64,000 nucleotides of DNA, taken from NCBI GenBank assembly GCA_010015805.1, contig ML978132.1:496001-560000 (forward strand), given 5' to 3'. The position numbers and the translations under genes were made by a program. Below the pieces are notes generated by a model, which was not told the DNA's origin, made no database searches, and saw only the letters and a program-made list of their open reading frames with translations. Shown here piece after piece: positions 33,653-44,876 of this stretch. Numbering within the stretch: position 1 is the first letter of the stretch; each line of letters starts with the position of its first letter. The stretch comes from Rhizodiscina lignyota (Eukaryota > Ascomycota > Dothideomycetes > Aulographales > Rhizodiscinaceae).

Positions 33653-34348
33653 TCTTGCAGTTTTTAGTGCACCTCAGCACTGTTCTAAGTCTTCGAGCAG
33701 GTTTGGTAATCCGAGCAACGGGTTGGCGACGAACGCAAGAGCGTTGAATTCCTGCGAACAGGAAGGTAAAAGGGAGGATTGGAGACGTGATCGTCAAGGT
33801 AGAGAGCATTTCGTCCATGGCGGCGGCACTGCTCAGCAGCGTGCCTGCTGCGTGGCCAGCACGTTGCGTTGCTAGAATTCGCAACGAGGGATTGTGAGCG
33901 CCTCGCAGGTGAGCTTTTGGTGGTGGGAAGGGGAGCGCTACGCTCGTTTTGGCGCTCGGGGTGCAGGCGTTGCGAGTTTCAACAACCACCTCACCGCTCT
34001 CACCACTCGTCCATTTTTGCGAATTCTTTTAAAACGTTAGACTCATGGAATATCTCAGAATGATTTGTCTTTTTGAGCTCTCATAACTGATCGATGATGA
34101 CTAAACTCGAACTCCGCAGCCTGGCAAGTTCTTTTAATCAATTCTCTACGTCGTATGTAAATTCTCATAACATCGCCGTCATCAGCACATACAGTAGACC
34201 AGCTGTCCGTAACCATCTACCCATCAAAACGACGCAGAATTTCGCAACGACATTGTTTTTAGGGTGTTATGCCTACCTGACAATGTTACAATTACATGGC
34301 TAATATTTCACCCCCTCAACAACCGACCCGAAGCACAGCATGTCTTAC
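33653..34348. other. Intergenic, no gene seen
   Basis: 700 bp between the start of the C2H2-like gene and the 3' end of the copper oxidase gene. The minus-strand frame at 33653-33989 continues the zinc-finger gene's first exon upstream but lacks family features; it is treated as leader. Confidence 0.45.
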
Positions 34349-35842
34349 CTACTTTTCCAATGGCGGCAGTGTGCAATCGTTACCCACACCCCCATGTACG
34401 ATATAATTGGCCTCCATCCCCTTGCTAAGGTGCTGATTGAAATGGCAGATGACCTGCCACCAACCCGGATTTGCCGCGTTCATCGTAACCGTTATCATCT
34501 GCCCAGGATTAATTGCCACAGAAGGCGTCACAATTCCATGTTGCAACACATTATCTCCATGCCAGTGCACGGTGTGAGTATCAAATCCCATGTCCCAAAG
34601 ATACCAGATGACCTTGTCGTTGACGCACATTTCGAAGGCCGGCGAGTTTGAGAAGATGTAGCCGTTCATTGGGAAGAAGTTGGCGGCGACACTAGTATTG
34701 ATAGATGGAATATTCGGAGTGTTGATGAGTTGAGGGTACCAAACTGATTCGTTGCCCGATGGGAGTTTTGGGTAAGTGGAGGACTCGTTGGTGAAGGAAG
34801 ACGCAATCTGCGGAAGATACTTTTGCACATTGTGGAGCGCGAGGAAGGAATTGGATTCCTGGTTGTCGCCATAGAAGAGGACAAACTCGCGGTTCTGGGC
34901 CATAGTCGATTCCATAGTTCCCGCGTTGTAGATGATGATGGGTCCGCTGAGACCAGCATCTTGGTCTTGGTACATACTGATAAAGTCAGCCAATCTATTT
35001 ACAGCGAAGGGCACCTTCTTGAATAACATACCTCACATATGAATGGTAAGAAAAGAGCTTGCTATTCATTCCAGGATCAGGCGACGCAGAGCTACCCGGG
35101 ACCAGCCTCGTTCATGTTAGTGCTTGAATTGTAGCGTCGGAATAGAATGCTCACCATTTATACACGAAACATTCCCCAGGAGCAACTGCATCGCCGAGTG
35201 ATGGATGCGTACCCGTACCATTGTAGTATATACTTCCTTCGAACTCTTTCGGATAGAAAAGTCCCATACTGTGCATACTCGCGTAGAATAATTCCATGTT
35301 GTTGACGAAAAGGATCTGCTTTGGTGTGAGACTCTCGAATTTTAGTATCATGAGGCTCAGCCTTACTTCGATCATATCCCCAACTTCTCCTCTGATCGTC
35401 GGGCCCATGTAGCCCTGCCATGGAGGCTGTTCTGTGCGTGTTTTGAAGTCTGCGCCGGTGTATCCACGATACAGAGCTTTGTCGTATTTGGTGCCCATGC
35501 TGGTATTCGATGGGATATATCCCCAAGTCTGCGCTCGGAAAGATTCATTCATGCGAACACCCAGATAGTTGTCATATCCTGTGATCGGCGTTAGATACTT
35601 CTTCGGCGCGTTAGGTTTTAGGTCTAACCTGATGGCGCATAATCCCATGCATCTACTTCAGCAGCAACATAGTATTTGCGTACATTTCCACTGAAGTGGA
35701 ATCCCTCAGGCACGTAGTACGGTAAAGAGCTGTCCATTTGAGCGGCACACCGTGATACTGCCGGCGAGCTTGCGGGAGAAGGCAGAGAAGCCGCTGGCAG
35801 GGCCAAGGCCATGAAGTAAATGAGACTAGATGCCCGGACCAT
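34349..35842 (-). CDS. Two-domain hephaestin-like multicopper oxidase with degenerate trinuclear site
   Basis: Five exons (35629-35842, 35367-35578, 35155-35315, 35032-35106, 34349-34976) give 429 residues. A signal peptide is present (MVRASSLIYFMALALPAAS). YYVAAEVDAWDYAPSG and GPTIRGEVGDMIE are hallmarks of the ceruloplasmin/hephaestin family. The type 1 copper set is complete near the C-terminus: HTVHWHG, then C-x4-H-x4-M in CHFNQHLSKGM. Of the four HxH pairs that bind the trinuclear cluster, three have lost one histidine: HSM (exon 3), HSY (exon 4) and ICH (exon 5). Intact ferroxidases couple iron oxidation to O2 reduction; this protein may only carry electrons or bind copper. Intron 35316-35366 is 51 bp, without stop, and frame-preserving. 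A TATA box lies about 100 bp upstream. It is probably secreted. Confidence 0.88.
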
Positions 35843-37125
35843 CTTCAACACTCCGTTTCAAGGCGAGATGAAGAAATGAAGGGGTTTTCTCCAGATTGTG
35901 GAGAGTGGTTTTGAGCAATTTTCGGTGCTCTGCCTGACCTCTTTTATACATGTTCTCGAGATCCACATCGTAATGCTGGCCACTGAAGCCGACGAGCGCT
36001 TCCGCAAGTATTCTGTTTTCGGTGCTAAAAGAGGTGAAGCATTATCCAATATGAGCATCTTGGGCCTGAACACGAATGATTTTGAGCGTAAAGATCGATG
36101 CTGACAGACGCGTGTGCTCGTAAAGATCCACTTGGACGTATTGGGATCCAGTTGCTGGAGAATATAGAGGATCTAGATAATTGAAGTGGAAACTAGCTAT
36201 ACGAAATGATGTGACTGTATAAGAAAGCTCTACCTTTAGTAATTTCCCGTTGGAGCCACATGTCACTATTCCGGCATGAGAGCCGCATCTTAGTCGTGAT
36301 GTTTCGTCATGCGATCCATATTTTGTTAGCTTGTCATTTCTGCTTACAGGGAAAAGAAAGCTCCAGTACAAGTCTGCAATGAGAGCTGCTTCGGTCTGGG
36401 AGTTTGATAAAGGCTTTTGTCTCTCAAACCGTTGAAGTGAGAGGGAAGTCTCGGGTTGTACGGTCAGATATATCAAAGGTCTAATAACTTTGAGGCTATA
36501 ATTCTAATTCTGTTCCGATCATTCATGATGCGCTACACTGGGCCTTATTAGACTGTAACTCACAAGCTGCATGCGAATAGCGGATCAGAGGCCGTGAGCT
36601 GTGGGTCTTGGAAGTCAGGTGGAACGTCTTCTATGCGACCGAAGCGTCGAAATCGCCACTTCTGCCGACAACCAGCTATGGAGCTGTTGACAAGAACGGT
36701 CTGATGCGGCTTGCTAAGAAAATTAATCTGGACCTTGGGTACATTCGAATTCGAAGGCTATTATACGTAGTATCGCGAGATTGATAGAGTTTAGCGGCTC
36801 GACAGCTGCAGTCCGTCTGCATCTGGGGCGTGACGCGTTGAAAGTTCATTGTAGCTCGCGAGGAATGAGAAAGGTTAGGCTCTGGATTAACTCCAAGGGC
36901 AAGAAGTTTCTGTCTCGCATTAAGTACATATGAAGTACTTCGCACTCCGCAGAGCACTGAGAGTCGTCCGACAGGGGAGAGGCCCCCGCAGACCGCGCTA
37001 AACCCAGTGGCGTAAGTGGCGTTTTGTCTGAATGCGCTCGGTTCTTGACGCGCGAAGCCCGTTCAGTTACTTTGCCTTCTCAAATTCACTTCCCATTATT
37101 CTCTTGAATCCAGTTCTTCATCAGA
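35843..37125. other. Divergent intergenic region
   Basis: 1.28 kb between the copper oxidase (minus) and RAD14 (plus). Apart from the TATA box of the oxidase it shows only short frames. No other supported feature. Confidence 0.5.
35941..35948 (-). promoter_or_regulatory. TATA box of the copper oxidase gene
   Basis: The minus strand reads TATAAAAG here, about 100 bp before the ATG at 35842, a usual distance in fungi. Confidence 0.6.
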
Positions 37126-38355
37126 ATGGCGGAGCGAGCGTCCACTCCACCGGCTCGAGCCACACATCCCGGCACTCTGCCACCAAATCCGCTCACTCCA
37201 GAACAAGTTCGACGCACGGTAGGTTAAGAGTCATGCACAAATTACCAAGATTCTAATGATATCTTCTAGGAAGAAGCTCGTCTAAAAGCCAAAGCGCTCC
37301 GCGAACAAGGCGAGTCCGCCGCCCGCGCTCGTGGCGAACCTCCGGTCAGAGTCACACCAAACGGCTTCATTGCAGGCCAAAAGCGTCCCTTCTCCTCCAT
37401 ATCCTCCAGAGCCTCTGTTCCTTCGAACCAGCGCGATGGCCGTACGAATAATGCGTCCCCTGAGAAGCTCAACAATGGCCTCTCGCGGCCGCCCGTGGAC
37501 GATGCGATTCGGCCGGCGAAGAAGTTCGAAAAGTACATCGAGTATGACTTCAGTACGATGACAGACACAAAGGGCGGTTTCCTTTCACAGACGGATGACC
37601 CTCACAATCGTGCACTGCATGCCACGCGCGAAGAAGAAGAAGGGGAGCAGAAGCCGGCACACATGACCATGGCAGAGTGGGAGAGGCAACAATTACTCAA
37701 GAAGCTGCGCGCACAACGGCAAGGCCCATTCGAGCCAGGCATCAGCGTCATGGACAAGGACACGGCGAGCAAAAAGTGTCGGGAGTGTGGCAGTCTGGAG
37801 ATTGACTGGAATTGGGCGGACATCTTTGGCTGCACTGTGTGCAATGCATGCAAGGACAAATTCCCGGAGAAGTACAGCTTGCTCACAAAGACGGAGGCGC
37901 GTGAGGATTATCTGCTTACAGATCCCGAGCTGAAGGATCCGGAGCTGCTGCCATGGCTGGAGAAGCCCAATCCGCACAAGGCGACGTGGAACAATATGCA
38001 GCTGTATCTGCGCTACCAGGTCGAGGAATATGCGTTTAGTGATAGGAGGTGGGGCAGTGCCGAGGCGCTCGATGCAGAGTTTGAGAGGCGGCAAGAGGAC
38101 AAGAAAAAGAAGAAGGAGAAGAAGTTCAAGAATCGCTTAGAGGATTTGAAGAAGAGGACTAGGGTGGAGGCGTACAAGCGAAGTCGTGGCCTGAGCGGAG
38201 TGGACGAAGGAGGTGGTGGAGGATCTGGAGGAGGTTGGGGCAGGCGCGACAAGCACGAGCACGAGTGGGGGAGGCCAGTGGATGATCCAGAGACGGGTAT
38301 TTCACGGAAGCGATGTGTCGAGTGCGGAATGGAAGTAGAAGAGCTGGAGCTGTGA
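37126..38355 (+). CDS. RAD14: DNA repair protein RAD14/XPA
   Basis: Exons 37126-37218 and 37270-38355 give 392 residues. The start MAERASTPPARATHP follows a short exon; the intron has a GTAGGT donor and TTCTAG acceptor. XPA hallmarks are the zinc finger CRECGS...CTVCNAC (about 217-240), with two C-x2-C pairs about 18 residues apart, then DKFPEKYSLLTKTEAREDYL and YLRYQVEEYAFSDRRWGS, the DNA-binding part of the family. A Lys/Glu-rich helix and Gly-rich linker follow, and the C-terminus ends with another C-x2-C pair (KRCVECGMEVEELEL). RAD14 binds damaged DNA and helps assemble the nucleotide excision repair complex with TFIIH and RPA in the nucleus. The last C-x2-C pair is worth noting. Confidence 0.96.
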
Positions 38356-39116
38356 TGTATCGCGATGAGTTTGTGATCATGGTTTTGTTGCATACCGCTC
38401 TGGCTGATTATGTGGAGCATTATTGGTCCGTCCGTACCATGATATGTTAAACAAAGTTTCGGATGTATGACGTCCAAAGCATCCTTGCTCAATCACTCAC
38501 AGCTAAATGTTGCTGAAAGGAGAGCATCTCGCAAATGAAACGCGAAAGCACGTGACTCGGTGCTCACTCAGCAGCGGCTTGGCGCGGATTCCTTTGGCTC
38601 CGGACGAGACGATCTCTTCTCAAGCCAACTTCATGTTTCCGCTCAGAGTAATTGCAGAATGCCATAAACGACGCCCCTACAGCGCAACCTGAGGGTGTAC
38701 TAGGTAAGCGCGGGATAACTCGCCATTTTCTAATCGACGAATCGAGAGTCTTCTCGGTAACCCGAGTCTCCGCCAAACCGTCCGAATCATTTCGTGATTA
38801 GTGAGCGACGCCTCCGTAGGGAAAGTCGCGAGGAATAGTTTGATATCTTCAATTCTCTCTCGGCTTAATACCCCTCACAATAGTTCATACCGTCCCTCAG
38901 TTTATTCTTGTCCTTTGAGCAGAACTGTACGAACTCCTGCCGACATCCTTCTACTTCTGCACAGAAATTTCACGTCATCAATTTTCAGTCCGACCCGCTG
39001 TTGCTCAGCTTCAGCTTCTCCAAGGAAAGCTGAATCATAGAAGTTCCTGGGATTCCTATTCTGGCACCTGTATTAGTCGACAGAATAAATCAGCATCAAA
39101 CAAAGGGCGTACCGCA
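38356..39116. other. Intergenic, no gene seen
   Basis: 760 bp between RAD14 and the next plus-strand gene. Only short frames; presumed terminator of the former and promoter of the latter. Confidence 0.5.
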
Positions 39117-40346
39117 ATGGCCATATCACCCGCCGTGCATGAAAAGGTAACTCACCCCGCTGTTCACAAATTCTCTTTACCTCCTCTTTTACCAGTTGCG
39201 CATTACTTCCTAGTCGCTTCCTTTTGACGCTTTTACCTAGGGAGCCCATCCAATTGTAGATGCAAGTGGCTACTTTCGTCGCCAGCCGTCTCAATTCCGC
39301 AACTTCGTGAAGGCCGACCCAGACGCAATGTTTCCAGCGGAGAAGAACCGGTATGCGCTTTACATCCACCCGGGATGTCCTTGGGCGCATCGTGCAAACT
39401 TGACGAGATCGCTCAAGGGGCTAGAAGATGTTGTCCAACTCATCCCCTTGGATTCTATGGACCCTGTCAAAGGATGGTTCTTCTCAGGCACAAGAGCCGG
39501 ACCGGAGAGAGACCCGCTGTACGGCGCAAAGTATTTGCGTGAGATATATCTCAGGGCTGATCCGAATTATACCGGTCGAGTCACTGTTCCCATGCTGTGG
39601 GATAAGAAAACAGGTGAGCCTTCTTGATCGCACCTAAAGTTGACATTTTCAGCAGCTAAACCTTCCCGTAGAGACTGTCGTAAGCAACGAAAGCAGCGAG
39701 ATCATTCGCATGTTCTACGAATCTTTCGATGAGTTCGTCCCAGAGGAACTGCGCGAGGCAAAGAAAGGAGAAGGAGCTTTATTCCCACCTCATCTGCAAA
39801 AAGAAATCGAAGAGTTAAATGAATGGGTCTACGATACCATCAACAACGGTGTCTACAAGACAGGTTATGCAACGACACAGGCAGCTTACGAAGAGCACAT
39901 CTATCCGCTCTTCAAAAGCCTCGATAAACTCGAAAAGCACTTGAGTGAACCGGGCCATTCACCGTATTTATTTGGCGAGCACATCACCGACGCCGATATT
40001 CGACTATTTCCGACTCTAGTGAGATTCGACGCCGCGTACCACACCACGTTCAAGTGCAACTTGAAGATGATTCGGCATGATTATCCGCGGCTACATGATT
40101 GGCTGAGGCGCTTATATTGGAATGAGAGAGCGTTTAGGGACACAACCTACTTTGATATAGTGAGTAGTTGATCTCCACAAGGTCTTGTACAGACATCGCT
40201 GACTCGCACAGATCAAGCGTGGCTACGCCCGCACTATGCAGAGGTTAGTATACAACAACCCCTTGTATTGCGTAGAAACTAATGTACGAAATAGTGGTAT
40301 TATCCCCGCTGGCCCTCTGCCTAACATTTTACCTCTCGAGGCATGA
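39117..40346 (+). CDS. ECM4: Glutathionyl-hydroquinone reductase (ECM4/omega-class GST-like)
   Basis: Five exons (39117-39146, 39241-39613, 39672-40159, 40212-40243, 40295-40346) give 324 residues. The 30-nt first exon encodes MAISPAVHEK and joins GAHPIVDASGYFRRQ, the normal start. The catalytic cysteine is in YIHPGCPWAHR (CPWAH). The GST C-terminal domain follows (PYLFGEHITDADIRLFPTLV, DYPRLHDWLRRLYW). Two short last exons give the usual ending IKRGYARTMQSGIIPAGPLP, which strongly supports the splicing. These enzymes use glutathione to reduce glutathionyl-hydroquinones formed from quinones, a stress or aromatic-degradation role in the cytosol. It is convergent with a GFA-domain gene, another glutathione-related family. 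Confidence 0.94.
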
Positions 40347-40577
40347 ACCTAAAATTGTACATGTACCGTTTCATATTTGGTCTGAATACCCACTGCATAT
40401 CGGGCGTTGGTTATTGTGTCAAGCGTATCATTCTCTTAAATTGATGTATTCTTCCAGCCAATATTATACGCGATCATGTCTTGCACTCTGTTTCCTACAG
40501 CTTCGGACTATCCGCTGCACTACGACGACATCATAAGCTCGGCCGAACAGACATACCTCCATCAAACAATCGCTCAC

Positions 40578-41121
40578 TCACGAGAAACCTTTCAATTGCG
40601 CAGCACCATCCATCGCCGGCAACCAATTTGCACGATGGCCAACCCACAACTCTGCATCTGGCTTGGCACTACCAATTCCGTCGTCCAGGCAGCCAGCGCC
40701 AACAATGTACACGGGCTTAAAGTCCTCGGCCTCGTCGTTCGCCTTGCTGATGAGCGTGCCGCACTCGCCGCAGAAGGTGGTCTTGAAATGCAGACCCGTG
40801 TCAGATTGCGTGAAGGTATACGTCTTCATGACACTGGGAGACGACGGCTTGAACGTGAAGTTAGTGCGTGGAATGAGGAGGTTGGTTGTGTAGGCACTCC
40901 CGGTGCGGTGCTGGCACTCGAGGCAGTGGCAGAGGGCCTGAGCTGCGTTAGCAGGGGAATACGTGCCTGGCCTGAAGAGGAAGAGGAAGGGTGGAGGCTC
41001 GCAGAGGAGCATGTGTAATCCCTTGGAGACAATTTACCTTCATCGCTGGTTCGCCGGTGAACTCGAACTTGAGGGCACCGCAGACGCATGCGCCGGTGGT
41101 CTTCTTTTCTTTGCCGTTCAT
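40578..41121 (-). CDS. GFA/CENP-V domain protein
   Basis: Exons 41038-41121 and 40578-40937 give 147 residues, the usual size. The start is MNGKEKKTTGACVCG. Splicing (GTAAAT donor, acceptor after CGCAGCTCAG) joins EPAMK to ALCHCLECQHRTGSAYT. Zinc-binding cysteines are in CVCGALKF, CHCLECQ and CGECGT, matching the glutathione-dependent formaldehyde-activating enzyme fold. The prototype Gfa was reported to bind S-hydroxymethylglutathione formation chemistry, but most fungal members have no known substrate. The acceptor choice is set by frame; a CAG 5 bp earlier would break it. It ends 231 bp from the end of the convergent glutathionyl-hydroquinone reductase. Confidence 0.92.
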
Positions 41122-42597
41122 CTTGTTGTCTTTACTATCGATTCGCAGTCTTGCTCTGGATTTCCTGACTCTCAGTGCTCGTTTGCAGATAAATATACGT
41201 CTTGACTTCTGAACTCGGCACAATGAGAAGGCGTCTGACTTCTCAAATTGTCCCCGGATCTAGCTGACCTCTTGCCTTTTATATTCAACCGAACAAATGG
41301 GAAGCACACCTAGGTCGGCGACGTTAAAGTTACGAGTACGGAGTCAAGTTCAGCTCGCTGACGACATGAACATTAAATGCTCGTTGCCTCCATAGGGATT
41401 TTCCCGTTTCTACTCTTCACTTCCAGCTGCCCAGCTCGTTCAATGCTTAAACCATGAATCTCCGCCAAGCCCTGACCATACTCGTGGCGGGATCCCGGGC
41501 GAATGGTGGTGAGAGGAGCCCGAGCGAGCCATTTACGTTCGTAGATCTAGACTTTGTGGGGCTGGAGCGGCCGCGTGGACTGCTGCTTCTTGGTGAGACG
41601 AGGAGCTGAGATGGCGCTGCTTTTGCGGAGCGGATGTGCGGGATGCCGCTTTAACGTGGTGCGGAGCGGATGTGCGGAATTCCTGGGGAGGTGACGCTGC
41701 TTTGGAATAGGCTGTTCGACTCCCGAAGGCAACTGATTGTGATGAGGTACATGTCTGAGACGGAGGGCGCACAATACAGGGTAGGTCTCACTTCAGATGG
41801 GAGATAGATACAAGCTGATTAGGCTACTGGTCTAGAGGCTGGGATGCCGTCTTGTCGGTTTCTGGATTGAACCTCCCCGGATCTTTGGAGAAGCTTGAAT
41901 ATATCAAACTCGAGAGTAGCATGCGGATGTTTAATTTTCACAAGTATGCTATGCAACCAAGTTTATTGATATGTTAGACGCTCGAACGCAAGAAATTTCA
42001 ATGTGTTAGGCTATGTATTCCTAGTTTTGGTGAGACTCAGTCCGTGGACTCATGAGATAGTTCGCCGGGATGATTGAAAAAAGGATGCCCACTCCATAGA
42101 TAGTGATTGCAAATATGCAACATTGTTTCAGGTTGTATCCACCTAGCGGATCTGTATGATTAATTGTGAATGTGCTTAGAGATCGGCTCTAAGAAGTGCG
42201 TTGAAATTTGCAGCTCGGAGCAGACATGAAGATCGAGAAGGTGGAGATGCACCTTTTAGTAAACTGTTGCCAATGTGTTGTCCGAAGTTTCGTATCGCAC
42301 TTCACTTCCTTCATCCCCTATTACCCATTGCCGATTCCACTAAGTGCATGGTGGTATTAAAAATCGTCCCGTGGACTTAGTGAGGCACCCGGAGTTTAAC
42401 ATCAACATGATTGGGTGTTGATGAGGCGAGTATCGCTCTAGTCCTGTCTAGTATTTCGGTATACGGGCTGCGGATTTGAGATCGGTTACTAGAGAGTGAC
42501 TAATGGTAGTATCCGCACATTTATACATTTCAGAATCGGCGACGATAGGCGAGAATGCTTCCATAGTGAAGGGAGGTTGTGCCTTGGCTCTGGAGAG
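41122..42597. other. Intergenic, no gene accepted
   Basis: 1.48 kb. A short direct repeat (GCGGAGCGGATGTGCGG) occurs near 41626 and again near 41660. Minus-strand frames at 41533-41774 are Ser/Ala/Pro-rich and driven by this repeat. Nothing else is supported. Confidence 0.45.
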
Positions 42598-43835
42598 CTA
42601 AATCCCGCAAAGTGCTCCATGGCATATCGTACAAGGCACGCCAGTGTGAACCGTCGGACATCCGACAGATGACTCAAAGACTTGTTTCAAGATAATTTTC
42701 CTTGTGCGTTCAGCATCCAGTCTTCGAAGTTCTCCTTCCTGTCTCATCATCTTTTTCCTCTGCATATTCCTGATCCAACGAAGGCGCGCGCCTCCAATGG
42801 TATCCACATGAGGCTTGTAATCTGGCTCTTCCCGCTCGGCACTCGTGCCACCCGGTTCCAAAACAAGGTGATTAGCTCCATTAGATGCAGCTGCCGCAAT
42901 GGCCGCACCTTCTTCTCCAAAGGCATAAAGTTGGCTGTTGCTCAGGTCCGCGGCGCATAACGGTAGTACATAGAATGAAAGGTTCGAAACTTGCGATAGG
43001 CTCAGCTTGGAGAGGACTGAAAGTGCTGTGGTGTAGAGTGCGGTGCTCGCAAAAGACGACATTGAATGTCGCCTGATAGCTCTATTGTAGACTCTTGAGG
43101 TTCGAAGGTCCTGTTCAAATGTGAACCCAAGTACTTCCGTACTGGTTTCACTCGAGGGCAGAACTTCCGCAGTTTTCCCTTTCGTACTTAGGGAACCGTC
43201 GTAAGAACACTCATGGCAGGACCTGGTATCCGGGACAGTCAAGCCTTCCCGCTCAAGCTTCTTCATGCGTTCGGCAAGGTCTGCGTTGCTCTGGAGAACA
43301 TGCTCGACTAGGGAGCAAAGTCGTTCTGTGGAGGCCTCTGCCTCTTTCATGGATTCGCTGCATGTCGGTTAGCATTCCCATCTGTCAATCCCATTTAAGG
43401 TCCCTACCATTGCAGAATAGACAGCATTAAAGAGAGGGAGGTCTTGTGGTTTTGCAGACGCTGCACAATGCTCATGACTCTGGACTGGTATCGAACCCAT
43501 TTCACTCTGTCGAATAGGCGCATGTCATCACTAGTTTTCAGCCCATCCAGTAATGACTGCAAGTCCGAATATGTTGTCACGCAGCCCGTCAGAGTCGTTA
43601 ACACTTGCTCGAGCAGAATCAATGATCCGCGTTTAGAGTTGGCTTGGGTTTGCCCATTGACATATGCCTCAAGGTGACTCAGAGCGGCGGTAATGTCTAT
43701 GATTTCCTGGAGTGCGGTACGAGCAAGGCCGGGCGCGTCGTGTACCTTCGAGATGATGGAAAATAACAAAGACGAGAGCTTTGTGCCGGCTCCTAGCAGC
43801 CCAACAACGGACGCTGTCACAGATAGCGGATCCAT
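42598..43835 (-). CDS. Fungal STAND-associated N-terminal domain protein
   Basis: Exons 43408-43835 and 42598-43357 give 395 residues. The N-terminus MDPLSVTASVVGLLGAGTKL is the common fungal N-terminal domain that often precedes NACHT or ankyrin modules. It is an all-helical, weakly hydrophobic bundle (DITAALSHLEAYV, LQSLLDGLKTS). Splicing (GTAGGG donor, ATGCAG acceptor) joins SILQC to ESMKEAEASTERLCSLVEHV. Downstream comes a conserved-looking GLSLSQVSN-type segment (here LSKLSLSQVSNLSFYVLPLC) and a basic C-terminus with several cysteines. No P-loop, ankyrin or WD repeat follows, so this is a stand-alone N-domain protein, as is frequent in these genomes. Function is unknown; a signalling or adaptor role alongside NLR-like proteins is inferred only. 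Confidence 0.82.
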
Positions 43836-44876
43836 GGACCAGAACCCGAAAGTTTGGTACGTTAAAGGTTGTTGCTAGCCTTTCCACTCTGGAGGGTCTT
43901 CAATGCTGAGTTGGCAAGGCTCTGCCCGTACCTCTTCAATTGGCACTGCCACCACCGTGCCGAACGAACCCCTGAGTGGACACCGCATCTTTGTCTCAGC
44001 CTTGCTAAAGGCAACTGATATTGAAGCTCACGCCTGATGCATCAAGTACGAGAGGACTTTCTTCCTCCATGGTACTTACAATAAGAGGAGAGGTAAACTT
44101 AGATCCAGCGAGTTAGGACCCGCCGTAACTTCTTGGAGGACGTCGGTTCCAAGGTTTCGGCAATTGAGCTCAGTAGTCGTAGTTGATTCTAGGCTCGACT
44201 CTGTCCTTTTCTATGGCGTTCGAGGGCCAAAAAAGGAACTTCAGAATGCGCAGCAGCCGACTTGTCCATGTTTTCTTACCGTGCTCTGTGTAGTTTGATT
44301 CTGTGTATTCCGGACGAGAACGATCTCAGGATGGCGAGTTCTCCACAGATGTTTTCTCGGCGCCTTGCCCTTTTTGGACGCTATACTTTCCTATCCAGGC
44401 CTAGTGCCCCCACGACTCGGGAATGTCTTGAGAACTCGGGATTGTAGAGGCTTCATCGCATTACGCGGCAAGACACTTTCCTCATCAGCAGCTGCCGTCA
44501 TTGGTTAATGCAGTGCCGTTGGTACTCAGTGGTCGCGGCGAAGTTTCAGTCCGGCACCGATAGCAAGTGCCCCGGAGATATGGTCGGAGCTATAGCACGA
44601 TGAGAGGATCGAATAGCATTAGATTGCTACAGCGGGACCCTGAAGGCTATGTACCTACCGAAATTGGCGTCCAGAATGCTGTCGTCACTGAGTAGGTGTA
44701 GAAGGGTGCATACCAAGACGCTCGACCGTTCGACCGAAGTTCGACGATGCATAAAAAGGGATGTCTTCCTCTTCTACTCGGTCCAATGAGCCATCAGTTC
44801 CGTTCATCTCTTTATCCACCACCAGAGTATCACAGAGTACAAAAAGTCTTAACTTCTTTCACATTTTGACTCCATC
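43836..44876. other. Divergent intergenic region, no gene seen
   Basis: 1 kb between the N-domain gene (minus) and the SDR gene (plus). It contains the TATA-like site of the SDR gene. Other frames are short. Confidence 0.5.
44750..44758 (+). promoter_or_regulatory. TATA-like element of the SDR gene
   Basis: CATAAAAAG lies about 120 bp before the ATG at 44877, followed by a CT-rich leader. Confidence 0.5.

Noticed and set aside
33653-33989. Upstream part of a minus-strand frame as N-terminus of the C2H2-like protein
   Set aside because: Composition is odd and the donor choice forces a poorer junction; the ATG at 33652 with GTAACG donor fits better.
40476-41018. 180-codon plus-strand frame
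   Set aside because: It lies antisense over the GFA-domain gene, whose cysteine motifs and family length are clear; the plus-strand frame has no domain.
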